Shown: piece by piece, positions 9,085 through 17,796 of the stretch | Position numbering within the stretch: the first letter of the stretch is position 1 | How the letters are laid out: every line of letters starts with the position of its first letter | Source of the DNA: Candidatus Limnocylindrales bacterium | GTDB lineage: Bacteria > Desulfobacterota > Binatia > UBA1149 > CAITLU01 | NCBI GenBank assembly: GCA_035571835.1 | Contig: DATNBU010000027.1 | Coordinates: forward strand, 124,001-188,000 | Direction of reading: 5' to 3' | DNA: 64,000 nucleotides | Notes under the pieces: generated by a model | What the model was told of the DNA's origin: nothing | Seen by the model: the letters and a program-made list of their open reading frames with translations, nothing else | Databases searched by the model: none | Position numbers and translations under genes: made by a program

Positions 9085-10185
9085 ATGGCGCGCCCCCGAA
9101 AAAAAACGACCGTCAGAAAGGCCACTCGAAAGAAGAACGCGATGAAGCCGCTTTGCGGGAATGCCGCCCGGGCCACACCGCAGCTATCGGATTCTGTAAT
9201 GATGGATCCGCGTCGTGCCGCGGCCATCCTGTCGACGCGATCGAAATGGGCCAACGGAACTGTACTGCACTACTGCTTCTTTACCGGCAGCTCGCGTTAC
9301 GCAGTTCCCAAGACTCAGGCGGATGCGGTTCGACAGGCGTTTGCCGTCTGGAAGTCCGCCGGCATCGGTCTGGATTTTCAAGAAGTAAAAAAACTGAGCG
9401 AAGCCGAGGTACGAATTGGCTATTCGACTGCCGACGGAAGCTCTGCATCCGCGGTGGGCCGCGATGTTCTCGACGTCCCTCTCAATCAGCCAACCACGGT
9501 CTACGGATGGGATCTGACTACTCCGTACGGCAGAGGAACTGCGCTCCACGAGTTAGGACACGTGCTTGGCATGGAGCACGAGCACCAGAATCCGTTCGCC
9601 GGGATCACGTGGCACGAGGAAGCCGTGTACACCTCGCTTGCGCAGCCGCCGAACAGCTGGTCGCGTGAGAAGACCTTTCACAACATCCTCGAAAAGCTGA
9701 GCACGCAGCAGGTGCAGGGCTCAACATGGGATCCGGATTCGATCATGGAATACGAATTCGAGCCCGGTCTGATTGACGAGCCCCAGCAATACGATGAGAA
9801 GGGCCTCTATCCGCCGGGCAAGCTTTCGAATGCCGACAAGTCCTGGGCGCAGAAATGGTACCCCGGCGCCACGTCGCAGCCATCCGTTCTCGAGCCGTTC
9901 CAGTCGGCCGCCATCGAGCTTGCAGCGGGCCAGCAGGTCGATTTCGTGATTCGTCCGCAGGAATCGCGCAAGTATACGATCGCGACCAAAGGAGCTTCCG
10001 ACACTCTGCTTGCGCTCTTTGAGGAAATTTCGGGCCAGCCTCGATATCTTACGGCTGACGATGACAGCGGCGAAAATCGCAACGCGAGCATCTGTTACAA
10101 GCTGTTCGCGGGTCGCACCTACTATGTACGCCTCCGGCTGTACTATCCGGGACAATCGGGAATGACTTCCGTATTGGTCTCATAG
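9085..10185 (+). CDS. Metzincin-type zinc metalloprotease with C-terminal PPC-like domain
   Basis: 366 residues. The ATG at 9085 has GGAGG 7 bp upstream and a sigma-70 promoter before that. The zinc-binding signature HELGHVLGMEH (155-165) matches the metzincin pattern HExxHxxGxxH, and SIMEY at 219-223 is the matching Met-turn (Met221). Astacin-like and matrixin-like proteases share this layout. The C-terminal ~90 residues (VDFVIRPQESRKYTIAT...) resemble the bacterial pre-peptidase C-terminal beta-sandwich found on secreted proteases. The N-terminus is very basic (RPRKKTTVRKATRKKNAMK) rather than a classical signal peptide, so export is uncertain. Substrates are unknown. Confidence 0.87.
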   Translation: MARPRKKTTVRKATRKKNAMKPLCGNAARATPQLSDSVMMDPRRAAAILSTRSKWANGTVLHYCFFTGSSRYAVPKTQADAVRQAFAVWKSAGIGLDFQEVKKLSEAEVRIGYSTADGSSASAVGRDVLDVPLNQPTTVYGWDLTTPYGRGTALHELGHVLGMEHEHQNPFAGITWHEEAVYTSLAQPPNSWSREKTFHNILEKLSTQQVQGSTWDPDSIMEYEFEPGLIDEPQQYDEKGLYPPGKLSNADKSWAQKWYPGATSQPSVLEPFQSAAIELAAGQQVDFVIRPQESRKYTIATKGASDTLLALFEEISGQPRYLTADDDSGENRNASICYKLFAGRTYYVRLRLYYPGQSGMTSVLVS

Positions 10186-10327
10186 CCGCGCGCCATCGGT
10201 TTCCAGCGGCGTCTGTTCGTAAAGCCGTTGCCGCGTAGCTCGCCACTGTCGCCCAGCAGAGGTTCGAAACGGGAGTGAGTACGCCCGCGCTTGCCTTCCG
10301 CACGGCCACGGCCAACCGTTGGGCTTG

Positions 10328-11953
10328 ATGCCCCCCGGACTAAGCGACCCCGCGCCCGTCGATGCGCTGACACCCTCCGCGCCAACCCTCTGGACTCCGC
10401 TCGGCCACACGCTCTTCCGCTGGCTCTGGATCGCCACCGTCGTCTCCAACATCGGAACATGGATGCAGGACGTCGGCGCGTCGTGGCTGATGACGTCGCT
10501 TGCGCCTTCACCGCTGTGGGTTGCGATGGTCCAGGTCGCGACGACGCTGCCGGTCCTGCTCCTGTCGATCCCGGCCGGCGCACTCGCCGATGTCGTCGAC
10601 CGAAGAAAGCTGCTGCTGACAACCCAGACGGCAATGGTTGCCACCGCGCTGGCGCTTGCCGCGATCACGATGTCGGGCGCGATGACGCCAGCATTGCTTC
10701 TTGCGCTGACGTTCCTCATCGGCACCGGAGGCGCGCTCACGGCTCCAGCTTTTCAGGCGATCGTGCCGGATGTCGTGCCGCGCGCCGAGTTGCTCTCGGC
10801 GATTTCGCTGAACGCGATGGGATTCCACCTGTCGCGAGCCATCGGTCCGGCGCTCGGCGGCATCGTCGTTGCTGCCGCCGGGCCGGGCTTCAACTTCCTG
10901 CTCAATGCGGCATCGTTCCTCGGCACGATCGTCGTGCTGTCGCGTTGGCACGCGGCGGAACGCGAAAGCCTGCTTCCGCCGGAGGACCTTCGCGGCGCGA
11001 TGCGCGCGGGTCTTCGCTACGCCCGCCACGCGCCGGCACTGCATGCGGTGATGGCGCGCGGCGCGGCGTTCACATTCGGCGCGAGCGTAGTGTGGGCGCT
11101 GCTTCCACTGCTCGCCCGCGAACAGCTCCATCTCGGCCCGCACGGATATGGTCTTCTTCTCGGGAGCATGGGGCTCGGCTCGGTCGGCGGTGCCCTGATC
11201 CTTCCGAAGATCCGCAACCGCGTCACGCCGGATTCGATCGTCATCGCCGCAAGCCTCGTCTTCGCGCTCAGCTGCTTTGCGATTGCGCACGTGACGAAGC
11301 CGCTTGCGGTCGGTTTGCTGCTTCTGCCGGCCGGCATGGCCTGGATTGCAGCGGCGTCTACCGTGAACGTCTCGGCGCAGAATTCTGTTCCGGCCTGGGT
11401 TCGCGCACGCGCACTGTCGCTCAATCTTCTGTGCATCTTCGGCGGCATTGCCACCGGCAGCATCTGCTGGGGATGGCTCGCAGGAAGAGTCGGCGTGCCG
11501 CTTGCGCTCGATGCCGCGGCCGTGAGCCTCATCGGCAGCCTTGCCGTTGGCAGATTCGTGCGTCTTCCCGACGCAGGGCCGATCGACCTGAGGCCCGCAC
11601 CTACAGCATGGGTCTCCGATTTCGCCGAAGAACCGTCACCCAACGACGGCCCCGTGCTCGTCACGATCGAGTACCGGATCGATCCCGCCAATACGCGCGA
11701 CTTCGTGCGGAGCATGGCGAGTCTTCGCCGCATTCGCCGCCGCGATGGTGCGATTCGCTGGGCGCTGTGGTCGGATCCTGCGCACCCGGGAAATTATCTG
11801 GAAAGTTTCGTCGTGGCTTCGTGGATCGAGCACATGCGCCAGCACGAGCGAATGACCAAAGCCGATCGCGAGGTGCAGGCAGTCGCGACTGCATTTCATC
11901 TCGGCCCCGGTGCACCGCTCGTCATGCACCGCATTCACGCGATAATGGGTTGA
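10328..11953 (+). CDS. MFS exporter (MFS_3 type) with C-terminal monooxygenase-like domain
   Basis: 541 residues from the ATG at 10328; an in-frame TTG lies 9 bp upstream, and neither has a clear ribosome site. About 12 membrane helices cover residues 25-420, with the MFS loop motif GALADVVDRRKLL after helix 2. The profile is that of the transmembrane secretion effector/EntS-like group (MFS_3), which exports siderophores or drugs. As in many MFS_3 proteins, the last ~100 residues (VLVTIEYRIDPANTRDF...) form a soluble domain resembling the antibiotic-biosynthesis-monooxygenase fold. The cargo is unknown. The next clear gene starts at 12112. Confidence 0.85.
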   Translation: MPPGLSDPAPVDALTPSAPTLWTPLGHTLFRWLWIATVVSNIGTWMQDVGASWLMTSLAPSPLWVAMVQVATTLPVLLLSIPAGALADVVDRRKLLLTTQTAMVATALALAAITMSGAMTPALLLALTFLIGTGGALTAPAFQAIVPDVVPRAELLSAISLNAMGFHLSRAIGPALGGIVVAAAGPGFNFLLNAASFLGTIVVLSRWHAAERESLLPPEDLRGAMRAGLRYARHAPALHAVMARGAAFTFGASVVWALLPLLAREQLHLGPHGYGLLLGSMGLGSVGGALILPKIRNRVTPDSIVIAASLVFALSCFAIAHVTKPLAVGLLLLPAGMAWIAAASTVNVSAQNSVPAWVRARALSLNLLCIFGGIATGSICWGWLAGRVGVPLALDAAAVSLIGSLAVGRFVRLPDAGPIDLRPAPTAWVSDFAEEPSPNDGPVLVTIEYRIDPANTRDFVRSMASLRRIRRRDGAIRWALWSDPAHPGNYLESFVVASWIEHMRQHERMTKADREVQAVATAFHLGPGAPLVMHRIHAIMG

Positions 11954-11983
11954 AACCTCATAAGACGCTGCGCTTACAGACGA

Positions 11984-12109
11984 ATTGCAGAAGCTGCCGG
12001 CAGCAGCAACGATATCGACCATGCGTTCGTGGAGATCGTGGCGCGCTACGCCGTCGCCGAGACAAAGCAAGCCGGATGGACACCGGAGCAAGTTGAGAGG
12101 ACAACGTAG
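11984..12109 (+). CDS. Possible small ORF without a standard start, coupled to the next gene
   Basis: In the frame of the MFS gene, after its TGA, codons stay open from 11954 to a TAG at 12107-12109. They read as a helical, protein-like sequence (DIDHAFVEIVARYAVAETK). There is no ATG. Possible starts are ATT at 11984 or GTG at 12029. The stop lies 2 bp before the ATG of the following gene, as in translationally coupled pairs. It may be a real leader-type ORF, the remnant of a longer gene, or chance. The confidence is low. Confidence 0.2.
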   Translation: MAEAAGSSNDIDHAFVEIVARYAVAETKQAGWTPEQVERTT

Positions 12110-12111
12110 GG

Positions 12112-13083
12112 ATGCTTACACCTACCCCGAGATCTGCAGCGACCCCCAAAACTTTAGTGATGAGACTGGAAAGCCAACCGGGCTGGGGCGCAGGTCTCGT
12201 GGTGCGCGACCTGCCGCTGCACTGGGAGATGTACTTCGAGCACGGCGGTGAGCGAAAGTTCGTCAAGAGCCTGGCAACGACTCTGGTGCCCGTGACGCTT
12301 TCGCCGTCGGATCTGACCGCGCTCGAGATCAAGGCGTTCGCACGCCACTCCAGATCCGACCTTCGGACGACGAGCGTCGCACGCGTTCGCACTCCTGCGG
12401 CAGCCAAGGCGCGATTCGCGTCGATCGACGAACAGATCGCGTTCTTCGAGAAGATTTTTCCCGGCGGTTTCCTCGGTGACGTCTTCACGACCGAAGAGCG
12501 TGGAGTTCTCGGGGCAAAGGGAAAATTCGGCTACAAGGAAGCGGCCATCGCCCTCGCGCAGCAGGAGCTTTCTCTCGAGCGCTTCGAAACTGTCGAAGCG
12601 GCGGCGCTGTTCGACAGCGCAAAGAAGGTCCTGCAGGCAACGAGCATCGTGTTCCCGATGGAAGGCCCCATTCCGTTCGCGGCCATGGATGACGAGAATC
12701 GGGCATCGACAGTGACCGCCCTGAAGGATCTGCTGTACGGCGAAGGCGAGTACGGCAGCCGCCTGCAGGCGTTCGTCGGCGCAATCCACATGAAGGACAA
12801 GAAAGGCGAGCCGAAGGCGGCGTCGTGGCCGCTGGCGACGATCTTCGCGGCGTATGTGCGGCCGAACGAATGCGTCTGCGTAAAGCCCACAGCTTTTGCG
12901 ACCCAGTCGGCCACTCTCGGCATGTCGGTCGAAAAATCGCAGCCGGTGACCGCTTCCGGATATCGCGACTTCGCCGAGGTCGCCACGAGGACTCGCGATG
13001 CGCTGACGGCAGCCGGTCAGGAGCCTCGCGATCTCATGGACGTATATTCGTTCATCTGGCGGACACACGCCGAGAAGGCGTAG
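12112..13083 (+). CDS. Uncharacterised protein
   Basis: 323 residues from the ATG at 12112, with GAGAGG about 11 bp upstream. I cannot assign it to a named family. It is soluble with no signal peptide. It contains IAFFEKIFPGGFLGDVF near residue 105, a central ATSIVFPMEGPIPFAAMDD segment, and a C-terminus (PNECVCVKPTAFATQ ... DLMDVYSFIWRTHAEKA) whose spacing recalls uncharacterised bacterial proteins that I remember but cannot name. A later in-frame ATG near residue 17 (MRLESQPGWG) is an alternative start. A strong hairpin follows the stop. Confidence 0.7.
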   Translation: MLTPTPRSAATPKTLVMRLESQPGWGAGLVVRDLPLHWEMYFEHGGERKFVKSLATTLVPVTLSPSDLTALEIKAFARHSRSDLRTTSVARVRTPAAAKARFASIDEQIAFFEKIFPGGFLGDVFTTEERGVLGAKGKFGYKEAAIALAQQELSLERFETVEAAALFDSAKKVLQATSIVFPMEGPIPFAAMDDENRASTVTALKDLLYGEGEYGSRLQAFVGAIHMKDKKGEPKAASWPLATIFAAYVRPNECVCVKPTAFATQSATLGMSVEKSQPVTASGYRDFAEVATRTRDALTAAGQEPRDLMDVYSFIWRTHAEKA

Positions 13084-13118
13084 CCCTCGACGAACGAACA
13101 GTCACCGGCAAGCGCCTG

Positions 13119-13151
13119 GTGCTGAAACCGGGCCGGCCCCGGTTTCAGCAC
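13119..13151. terminator. Strong hairpin after the 12112 gene
   Basis: A perfect 14-bp stem (13119-13132 with 13138-13151) and a 5-nt loop lie 36 bp after the stop codon. There is no T-tract, so it is either a rho-independent-like terminator of a high-GC genome or an mRNA-stabilising hairpin. Confidence 0.5.
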
Positions 13152-13215
13152 ACCTGCGTCATTGCCGATGCGTCGCTGCCGCTGCACGATCGCGGCTTCC
13201 CGAGAGAGGAAGCAC

Positions 13216-13662
13216 GTGACGACCGACGAACAGCGGCTCATCGAAAAACTTCGGCGCATCGAGGCGCTGTTCTCGCGGCCCGGGACCGACGGCGAACGCG
13301 ACGCGGCAGCCCATGCGCGCGACCGCATCCTGAAACGCCTCGGCGAATCGATTGCGCATGCGTCGATCTACGAGGATCCGCCCGTCGAATACCGGTTCTC
13401 GCTCGCGGATCCGTGGTCCCAGCGTCTGCTCTTCGCGCTGCTGCGGCACCACGGAATCGCGCCTTACCGGCGCCGCGGCCAGCGACGCAACGTCATTACC
13501 GCACGGGTCTCCCGGCGTTTCGCCGATGAAGTCCTCTGGCCGCAGTTCCGCGAGTTCGAACGCGAGCTGCGAGAGTACTTCGATCAATGCACGGACCGCA
13601 TCATCGATCAGGCGCTGAGCAGCGCGAGAAGTGGGCGAAGTACCGCATCGGGTGGGCGCTGA
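13216..13662 (+). CDS. Uncharacterised 148-residue protein
   Basis: The start is taken at GTG 13216 because GAGAGAGGA sits just upstream at the right spacing; an in-frame TTG at 13162 has no such signal. The protein begins VTTDEQRLIEKLRRIEALF, and residues 10-45 (an IEALF...GERDAAAHAR pattern) resemble the N-terminal region of DUF2786-type proteins. The rest (RFSLADPWSQRLLFALLRHHG...) is charged and soluble, with a helical C-terminus. It has no signal peptide and no catalytic motif that I recognise. A Ser/Arg/Gly-rich tail ends the protein. Confidence 0.65.
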   Translation: MTTDEQRLIEKLRRIEALFSRPGTDGERDAAAHARDRILKRLGESIAHASIYEDPPVEYRFSLADPWSQRLLFALLRHHGIAPYRRRGQRRNVITARVSRRFADEVLWPQFREFERELREYFDQCTDRIIDQALSSARSGRSTASGGR

Positions 13663-13832
13663 GAAATGTCGATCCCGTTCTGGCGCACCTTTCCTTTGCA
13701 AGTGTGAAGGAGGTCGCGTCGCTGAGACTGCAGATTGCAGGCCCGGAATGCGATTCCGCACTGGACTGAACCCCGGCAACTCCCTAGAACCCGCGCAGCG
13801 AACAAGACGTCCGTTCTCTGGGAGGATCACTC

Positions 13833-15671
13833 ATGAAGATCTCGAAGCGGAACATCTGGCTGCACTCTGCCATCCTCGGCGCTTCTTTGTGGACGACATC
13901 GGCGGTCATCGCCGGGCCGAGCAGCACGACCTGCGTCGTCGACAACACGCTCGATACCAACGCGAGCCTGCCACCGGTGGCAGGCTCGCTTCGCGACTGC
14001 ATGACGCGGGTCATCGCCGGCGACACGATTACGTTCGACCCGGACGTCTTCGATCTCACGAATTCAAATGCTGAGACCACGATCAACGTGCAGGATCCGC
14101 TTCCCGCCCTCGACGACGGAAACGTCACGATCGATGCGTCCGACCGCCGGGTGACCATCAACGGCTCAGCGGCAGGCAGCTCGGTGGGCATCGACATGAC
14201 ATCGAGCAACAACCAGGTCCTGGGTCTGACCATCGTCGGATTCAGCAGCTCGGGAATCCGGATCACCGATGCGGCATCGAACACGATCGGCGGACCACGT
14301 TCGACCGGCATCGGACCGAACGGGCAGGGAATGCGCATCTCCGCATGCGGCTCGTTCGGCATCGAGATCTCGGGCGGCGGCAGCACCGGCAACACCGTAA
14401 AGGGCTGCTGGATCGGTCTGGACGCGTCCGGCGCGGCGCCGATGCCGAACGTTGCGGGCATGATCGTTCAAGGCGGCGCCCATGCCAATACGATCGGCAG
14501 CGTGGTCGCCGCGGAAGCCAACGTGATCAGCGGCAACACGTTCGAAGGGATTACGCTTTCCGACGCCGGCACCGACGACAACGTCGTCATTGGAAACGTG
14601 ATCGGTACGACGGGTGCAATCGACGGCCCGATCCCGGGTCGCACTTCGACCGCCGGCAATGGCAGCGCCGGTGTCTTCCTGTCGCGCGGTACGCAAAGCA
14701 CCAAGGTAGGCGGTGACAGTTCGGGCGAGTCGAATGTCATCGGGTTCAACGGCGGCAACGGCGTCGAGGTTCGTGCGACGGGAAGCAGACGCAATTCGGT
14801 GCAAGGCAACCGGATAGGCAAGAACATCCGCGGCGGAATCGCGCTCTTCGACGGCAGCAACGATGCGGTCCGGCCGCCCAACATCACCAGCGTCCAGGAA
14901 ATCGGCGCCGGCTCGACCGGTTCGGGAGTAGCGCTTCGACTCACGGGGACGACGCCGGCCAATGGCGGCATCGAGGTCTTCAATGATCCGTCCGATCAGG
15001 GCGGGGCGTTTCTCGGGCGCAAGGATGTGCTGAGCGGCGCCTGGACTACCGATGTCGATGGCACGAGCGGGGAGAATCTGTCGGCAACCCTGACCGACGA
15101 TCTCGGCAACACTTCGCGCTTCGGGGTCTTCGGCCTCACGTCGCTCGATACCGACGACGACGGCGTGTCCGACGTGATCGAAACGCTCGCGGAGACGGAT
15201 CCCGCCGACCCTGCGGATACGCCCACGCTGCTCCACGAAGCACTGAGTGTGAGCAAGATGTCGATCAGGCTGAATTTCAAGAGCAGCGGCCGCGACTCCC
15301 TCAAGTTTGCGGGCGGCCTCACGTTGCCGTCCGGCTTCACGCCGGACAGCTCGAGGCTGGGCGTTTACGTTGCCGGTCACTCCGACCATCTCAATCTCGA
15401 TAGCGGTGGACACGGCTCCTCGGCGAACAGCAAGGTGTTGTTCAAGACGTCGTCGATGACGGGTCCTGTCGTCAAGTACGGGATCAAGCTGGCTCCGCTC
15501 AACGGCGGGTTGGAGACGAGCGGGATCTCTGAGAAGACGACTACGGGTGATGGAGAGCGATGGGTACTTCCGGTTGCTGTAACGCTTGGGAGCTCGGTTG
15601 CGTACGGCACTGTCACGGTGACGTACAAGGCGACGCAGGGAAAGTCGGGCAAGGCTTCGATGTCGAAGTGA
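13833..15671 (+). CDS. Secreted right-handed beta-helix surface protein
   Basis: 612 residues. The ATG at 13833 follows GGGAGGATCACTC. A signal peptide covers residues 1-28 (ILGASLWTTSAVIAGP). Residues about 30-340 show many short N/G-rich turns (NTIGG, NVISGN, GNVIG, NSVQGNRIG) typical of parallel beta-helix (PbH1) repeats. A thrombospondin-type-3/calcium-binding stretch DTDDDGVSDVIETLAETDP follows near residue 440. The C-terminal ~150 residues are a beta-rich domain (SIRLNFKSSGRDSLKF...). It is likely an extracellular or surface protein, possibly binding or cleaving polysaccharide; no catalytic residues can be named. Confidence 0.8.
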   Translation: MKISKRNIWLHSAILGASLWTTSAVIAGPSSTTCVVDNTLDTNASLPPVAGSLRDCMTRVIAGDTITFDPDVFDLTNSNAETTINVQDPLPALDDGNVTIDASDRRVTINGSAAGSSVGIDMTSSNNQVLGLTIVGFSSSGIRITDAASNTIGGPRSTGIGPNGQGMRISACGSFGIEISGGGSTGNTVKGCWIGLDASGAAPMPNVAGMIVQGGAHANTIGSVVAAEANVISGNTFEGITLSDAGTDDNVVIGNVIGTTGAIDGPIPGRTSTAGNGSAGVFLSRGTQSTKVGGDSSGESNVIGFNGGNGVEVRATGSRRNSVQGNRIGKNIRGGIALFDGSNDAVRPPNITSVQEIGAGSTGSGVALRLTGTTPANGGIEVFNDPSDQGGAFLGRKDVLSGAWTTDVDGTSGENLSATLTDDLGNTSRFGVFGLTSLDTDDDGVSDVIETLAETDPADPADTPTLLHEALSVSKMSIRLNFKSSGRDSLKFAGGLTLPSGFTPDSSRLGVYVAGHSDHLNLDSGGHGSSANSKVLFKTSSMTGPVVKYGIKLAPLNGGLETSGISEKTTTGDGERWVLPVAVTLGSSVAYGTVTVTYKATQGKSGKASMSK

Positions 15672-15701
15672 CGCGCTCAGGGGCGGCGTCGTGAAGAGCA
15701 G

Positions 15702-16397
15702 ATGATGTCCGAGTCGCGTCCTGCTTCCGAGCCGAAAGAAAAACCTGCGCGTACGATTCGCCCGAGAGACGCGGCCACGCTGATCCTGGTCCGCAGCGAC
15801 GGAGCGAAGCCGCGAATCCTGATGGGCCAGCGCTCGCGCGGCCACGTGTTCATGCCGGATAAATGGGTTTTCCCGGGCGGGCGCGTCGATCGCGCCGACC
15901 TGCGCGCACCGGCAGCAAGCGAGCTTCGTCCGGAGATCGCACAGCAACTTTCCGCGGGAAGAGTTCGAAGGCATCCGCGTGCGCTCGCACTGGCTGCGGT
16001 GCGAGAGACGTTCGAGGAAACCGGGCTCGTTGTCGGCAGGGCCGGCGCGCTGCAAGGGCGCGTGCCGCCGGCATGGTCCGACTACGCGAGCCACGGCGCG
16101 GCGCCCGATCTCGCGCAATTTAACTTCGTGGGCCGTGCGATCACGCCGCCGGGAAGGCCGCGGCGCTTCGATGCACGCTTCTTTCTTGCCGAAGCCGAAA
16201 AGGTGCTGCTCGACGAGAGGCCGCACGCGAGCGGCGAAGAGCTGCTGCACGTCGAATGGTTCGAGCTCGAACAGGCCGAAGAGCTCGACCTGCCGATGGT
16301 CACGCGCTTCGTGATCGGGGAGGTGCGGCGCCGGCTTGCCGGCGAGAACGTGGACGCGCCGTTCCTGCGCTGGTCGCGTCGCCCGGTCCGCGACTGA
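15702..16397 (+). CDS. Nudix hydrolase
   Basis: 231 residues. The Nudix box is present but spread out: FPGGRVDRAD, then a ~30-residue insertion, then AAVRETFEETGLV (the REx2EExGU part). Nudix enzymes hydrolyse nucleoside diphosphates linked to another moiety. The insertion between the Gly and the REUXEE half is typical of the larger Nudix group related to NUDT7/8/19-type CoA or ADP-sugar pyrophosphatases, so the substrate may be a CoA derivative (inference). It starts 30 bp after the beta-helix gene and converges on the P450 gene with only 18 bp between stops. Confidence 0.85.
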   Translation: MMSESRPASEPKEKPARTIRPRDAATLILVRSDGAKPRILMGQRSRGHVFMPDKWVFPGGRVDRADLRAPAASELRPEIAQQLSAGRVRRHPRALALAAVRETFEETGLVVGRAGALQGRVPPAWSDYASHGAAPDLAQFNFVGRAITPPGRPRRFDARFFLAEAEKVLLDERPHASGEELLHVEWFELEQAEELDLPMVTRFVIGEVRRRLAGENVDAPFLRWSRRPVRD

Positions 16398-16415
16398 AGC
16401 GGGCGAGCTGCGGCT

Positions 16416-17702
16416 TCAGGCCACCCTGGCCACACGCCCCGGCGTGAACTCGCACGGCATCCGCTTGATGCCGTTGATGAAGTACGAGACCAGCCGGTTC
16501 GGCTCGCCGGTGATCTCGAGATCCGGCAGCCTGCGGAAAATCTCGCGGAACATCACGAGGATCTCGCGGCGGGCCAGGTTCGCCCCGAGGCAGAAATGCG
16601 GCCCGGGCCCGCCGAATCCGACGTGCTCGTTCGGCGTGCGCCCGACGTCGAACCGGTACGGATCGCGGAAAACGGCGTCGTCCCTGTTCGCCGAGTTGTA
16701 CCAGAGCACGACCTTGTCACCGGCAGCCATCTTCTGGCCGCCGACCACCGTGTCCTGCGTGCACGTACGCCGCATGTGAATCACCGGGCTCGCCCAGCGG
16801 ATGATCTCTTCGACTGCGGTCTTTGCCATGCCGTCGAAGTCCGCGGCCCAGCGCGCGCGCTCGTCCGGATAGTCGCAAAGCGCCTTCATGCCGTGGCTGA
16901 TCGAGTTTCGCGTGGTCTCGTTGCCGGCGACCACGAGCAGGATGAAGAACGAGCACAATTCTTCGTCGGTCAGCGCGCCGTCTTCCTGGCTGGCGTCGAG
17001 AAGCGCCGACGTCAGGTCGTCTTTCGGCCGGCGCCGATGCTCTTCGGCCAGATCGCGCATCAGCTGGGCCAGGTTCGCGCCCGCGCCCATGATCGCCATC
17101 ATCGCGTCCTCGCCGTTGGAGGTGAATTCGGGATCGCCGATGCCGAGGATGATGTTGGTCTGCTCGAAGACCATCGCCGAGAGGTCGGCCGGAATTCCCA
17201 TCAGGTCGCAGATGATTTCGAGCGGAAGCGGCGCCGCGATGTCGGCTACGAAGTCGCACGCGCCTTTCTCGATCACGCGATCGATGATGGTGGCCGCTCG
17301 AGACTGGACGCTGGCTTCGAGCCGTGCGAGCGCGCGCGGCGTGAAACCTCGCGAGACGATCCGGCGCTGGCGCGCGTGCCGCGGGTCGTCCATGTTGATC
17401 ATGCCGCCGAAAAACTCGTTGAAGTCCGACGGAAGGTCCGGGATCGACGTGGCGCCGCGCGCCGAGCTGAAGATCTCCGGAGTGCGGCTGGCGAGCAGCA
17501 CGTGCTCGTGGCGCGTCAGGCACCAGAAGCCGGGACCGGTCTCAATAGGGAAACCCGGGATCTCGTGCTCGCGAAAGAACGGTATCGGTCGCTCCTCGCG
17601 AAGCGTATGGAAAGCGCCCTCGCGATCTTCGAGGGGCATTGCCCAGAACAGGAGGTCGTCGAGGTCGATCTGGTCGGCAGTAAGACTTTTTCTGATGTTC
17701 AC
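16416..17702 (-). CDS. Cytochrome P450 (CYP125/CYP142-like)
   Basis: 428 residues from GTG 17702, which gives the standard bacterial length and opens with NIRKSLTADQIDLDDLLFW; the frame continues upstream without family sequence. Motifs: I-helix AGNETT, K-helix EEIIR, RRTCTQDTVVGG, and haem ligand loop FGGPGPHFCLG with Cys371. The motif set (HVGFGGPGPHFCLGANLAR) is closest in my reading to the CYP125/124/142 group, which oxidises terminal methyl groups of sterol side chains and branched lipids. It needs ferredoxin/reductase partners, none of which lie next to it. An SDR gene lies upstream on the same strand. Confidence 0.9.
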   Translation of the reverse strand: MNIRKSLTADQIDLDDLLFWAMPLEDREGAFHTLREERPIPFFREHEIPGFPIETGPGFWCLTRHEHVLLASRTPEIFSSARGATSIPDLPSDFNEFFGGMINMDDPRHARQRRIVSRGFTPRALARLEASVQSRAATIIDRVIEKGACDFVADIAAPLPLEIICDLMGIPADLSAMVFEQTNIILGIGDPEFTSNGEDAMMAIMGAGANLAQLMRDLAEEHRRRPKDDLTSALLDASQEDGALTDEELCSFFILLVVAGNETTRNSISHGMKALCDYPDERARWAADFDGMAKTAVEEIIRWASPVIHMRRTCTQDTVVGGQKMAAGDKVVLWYNSANRDDAVFRDPYRFDVGRTPNEHVGFGGPGPHFCLGANLARREILVMFREIFRRLPDLEITGEPNRLVSYFINGIKRMPCEFTPGRVARVA

Positions 17703-17796
17703 TGTTTGTCTCGCTGAAATTTGTTCGGGCCGCGCTTGCGGCGCGCGAACATGCTCCAGATCGATTGCGAACGAAAATACGCGACGGGATGGCGCT

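Noticed and set aside
14166-16250. 694-codon minus-strand frame across the beta-helix and Nudix genes
   Set aside because: Arg/Ala-rich antisense frame without motifs; the plus genes have signal peptide and Nudix box.
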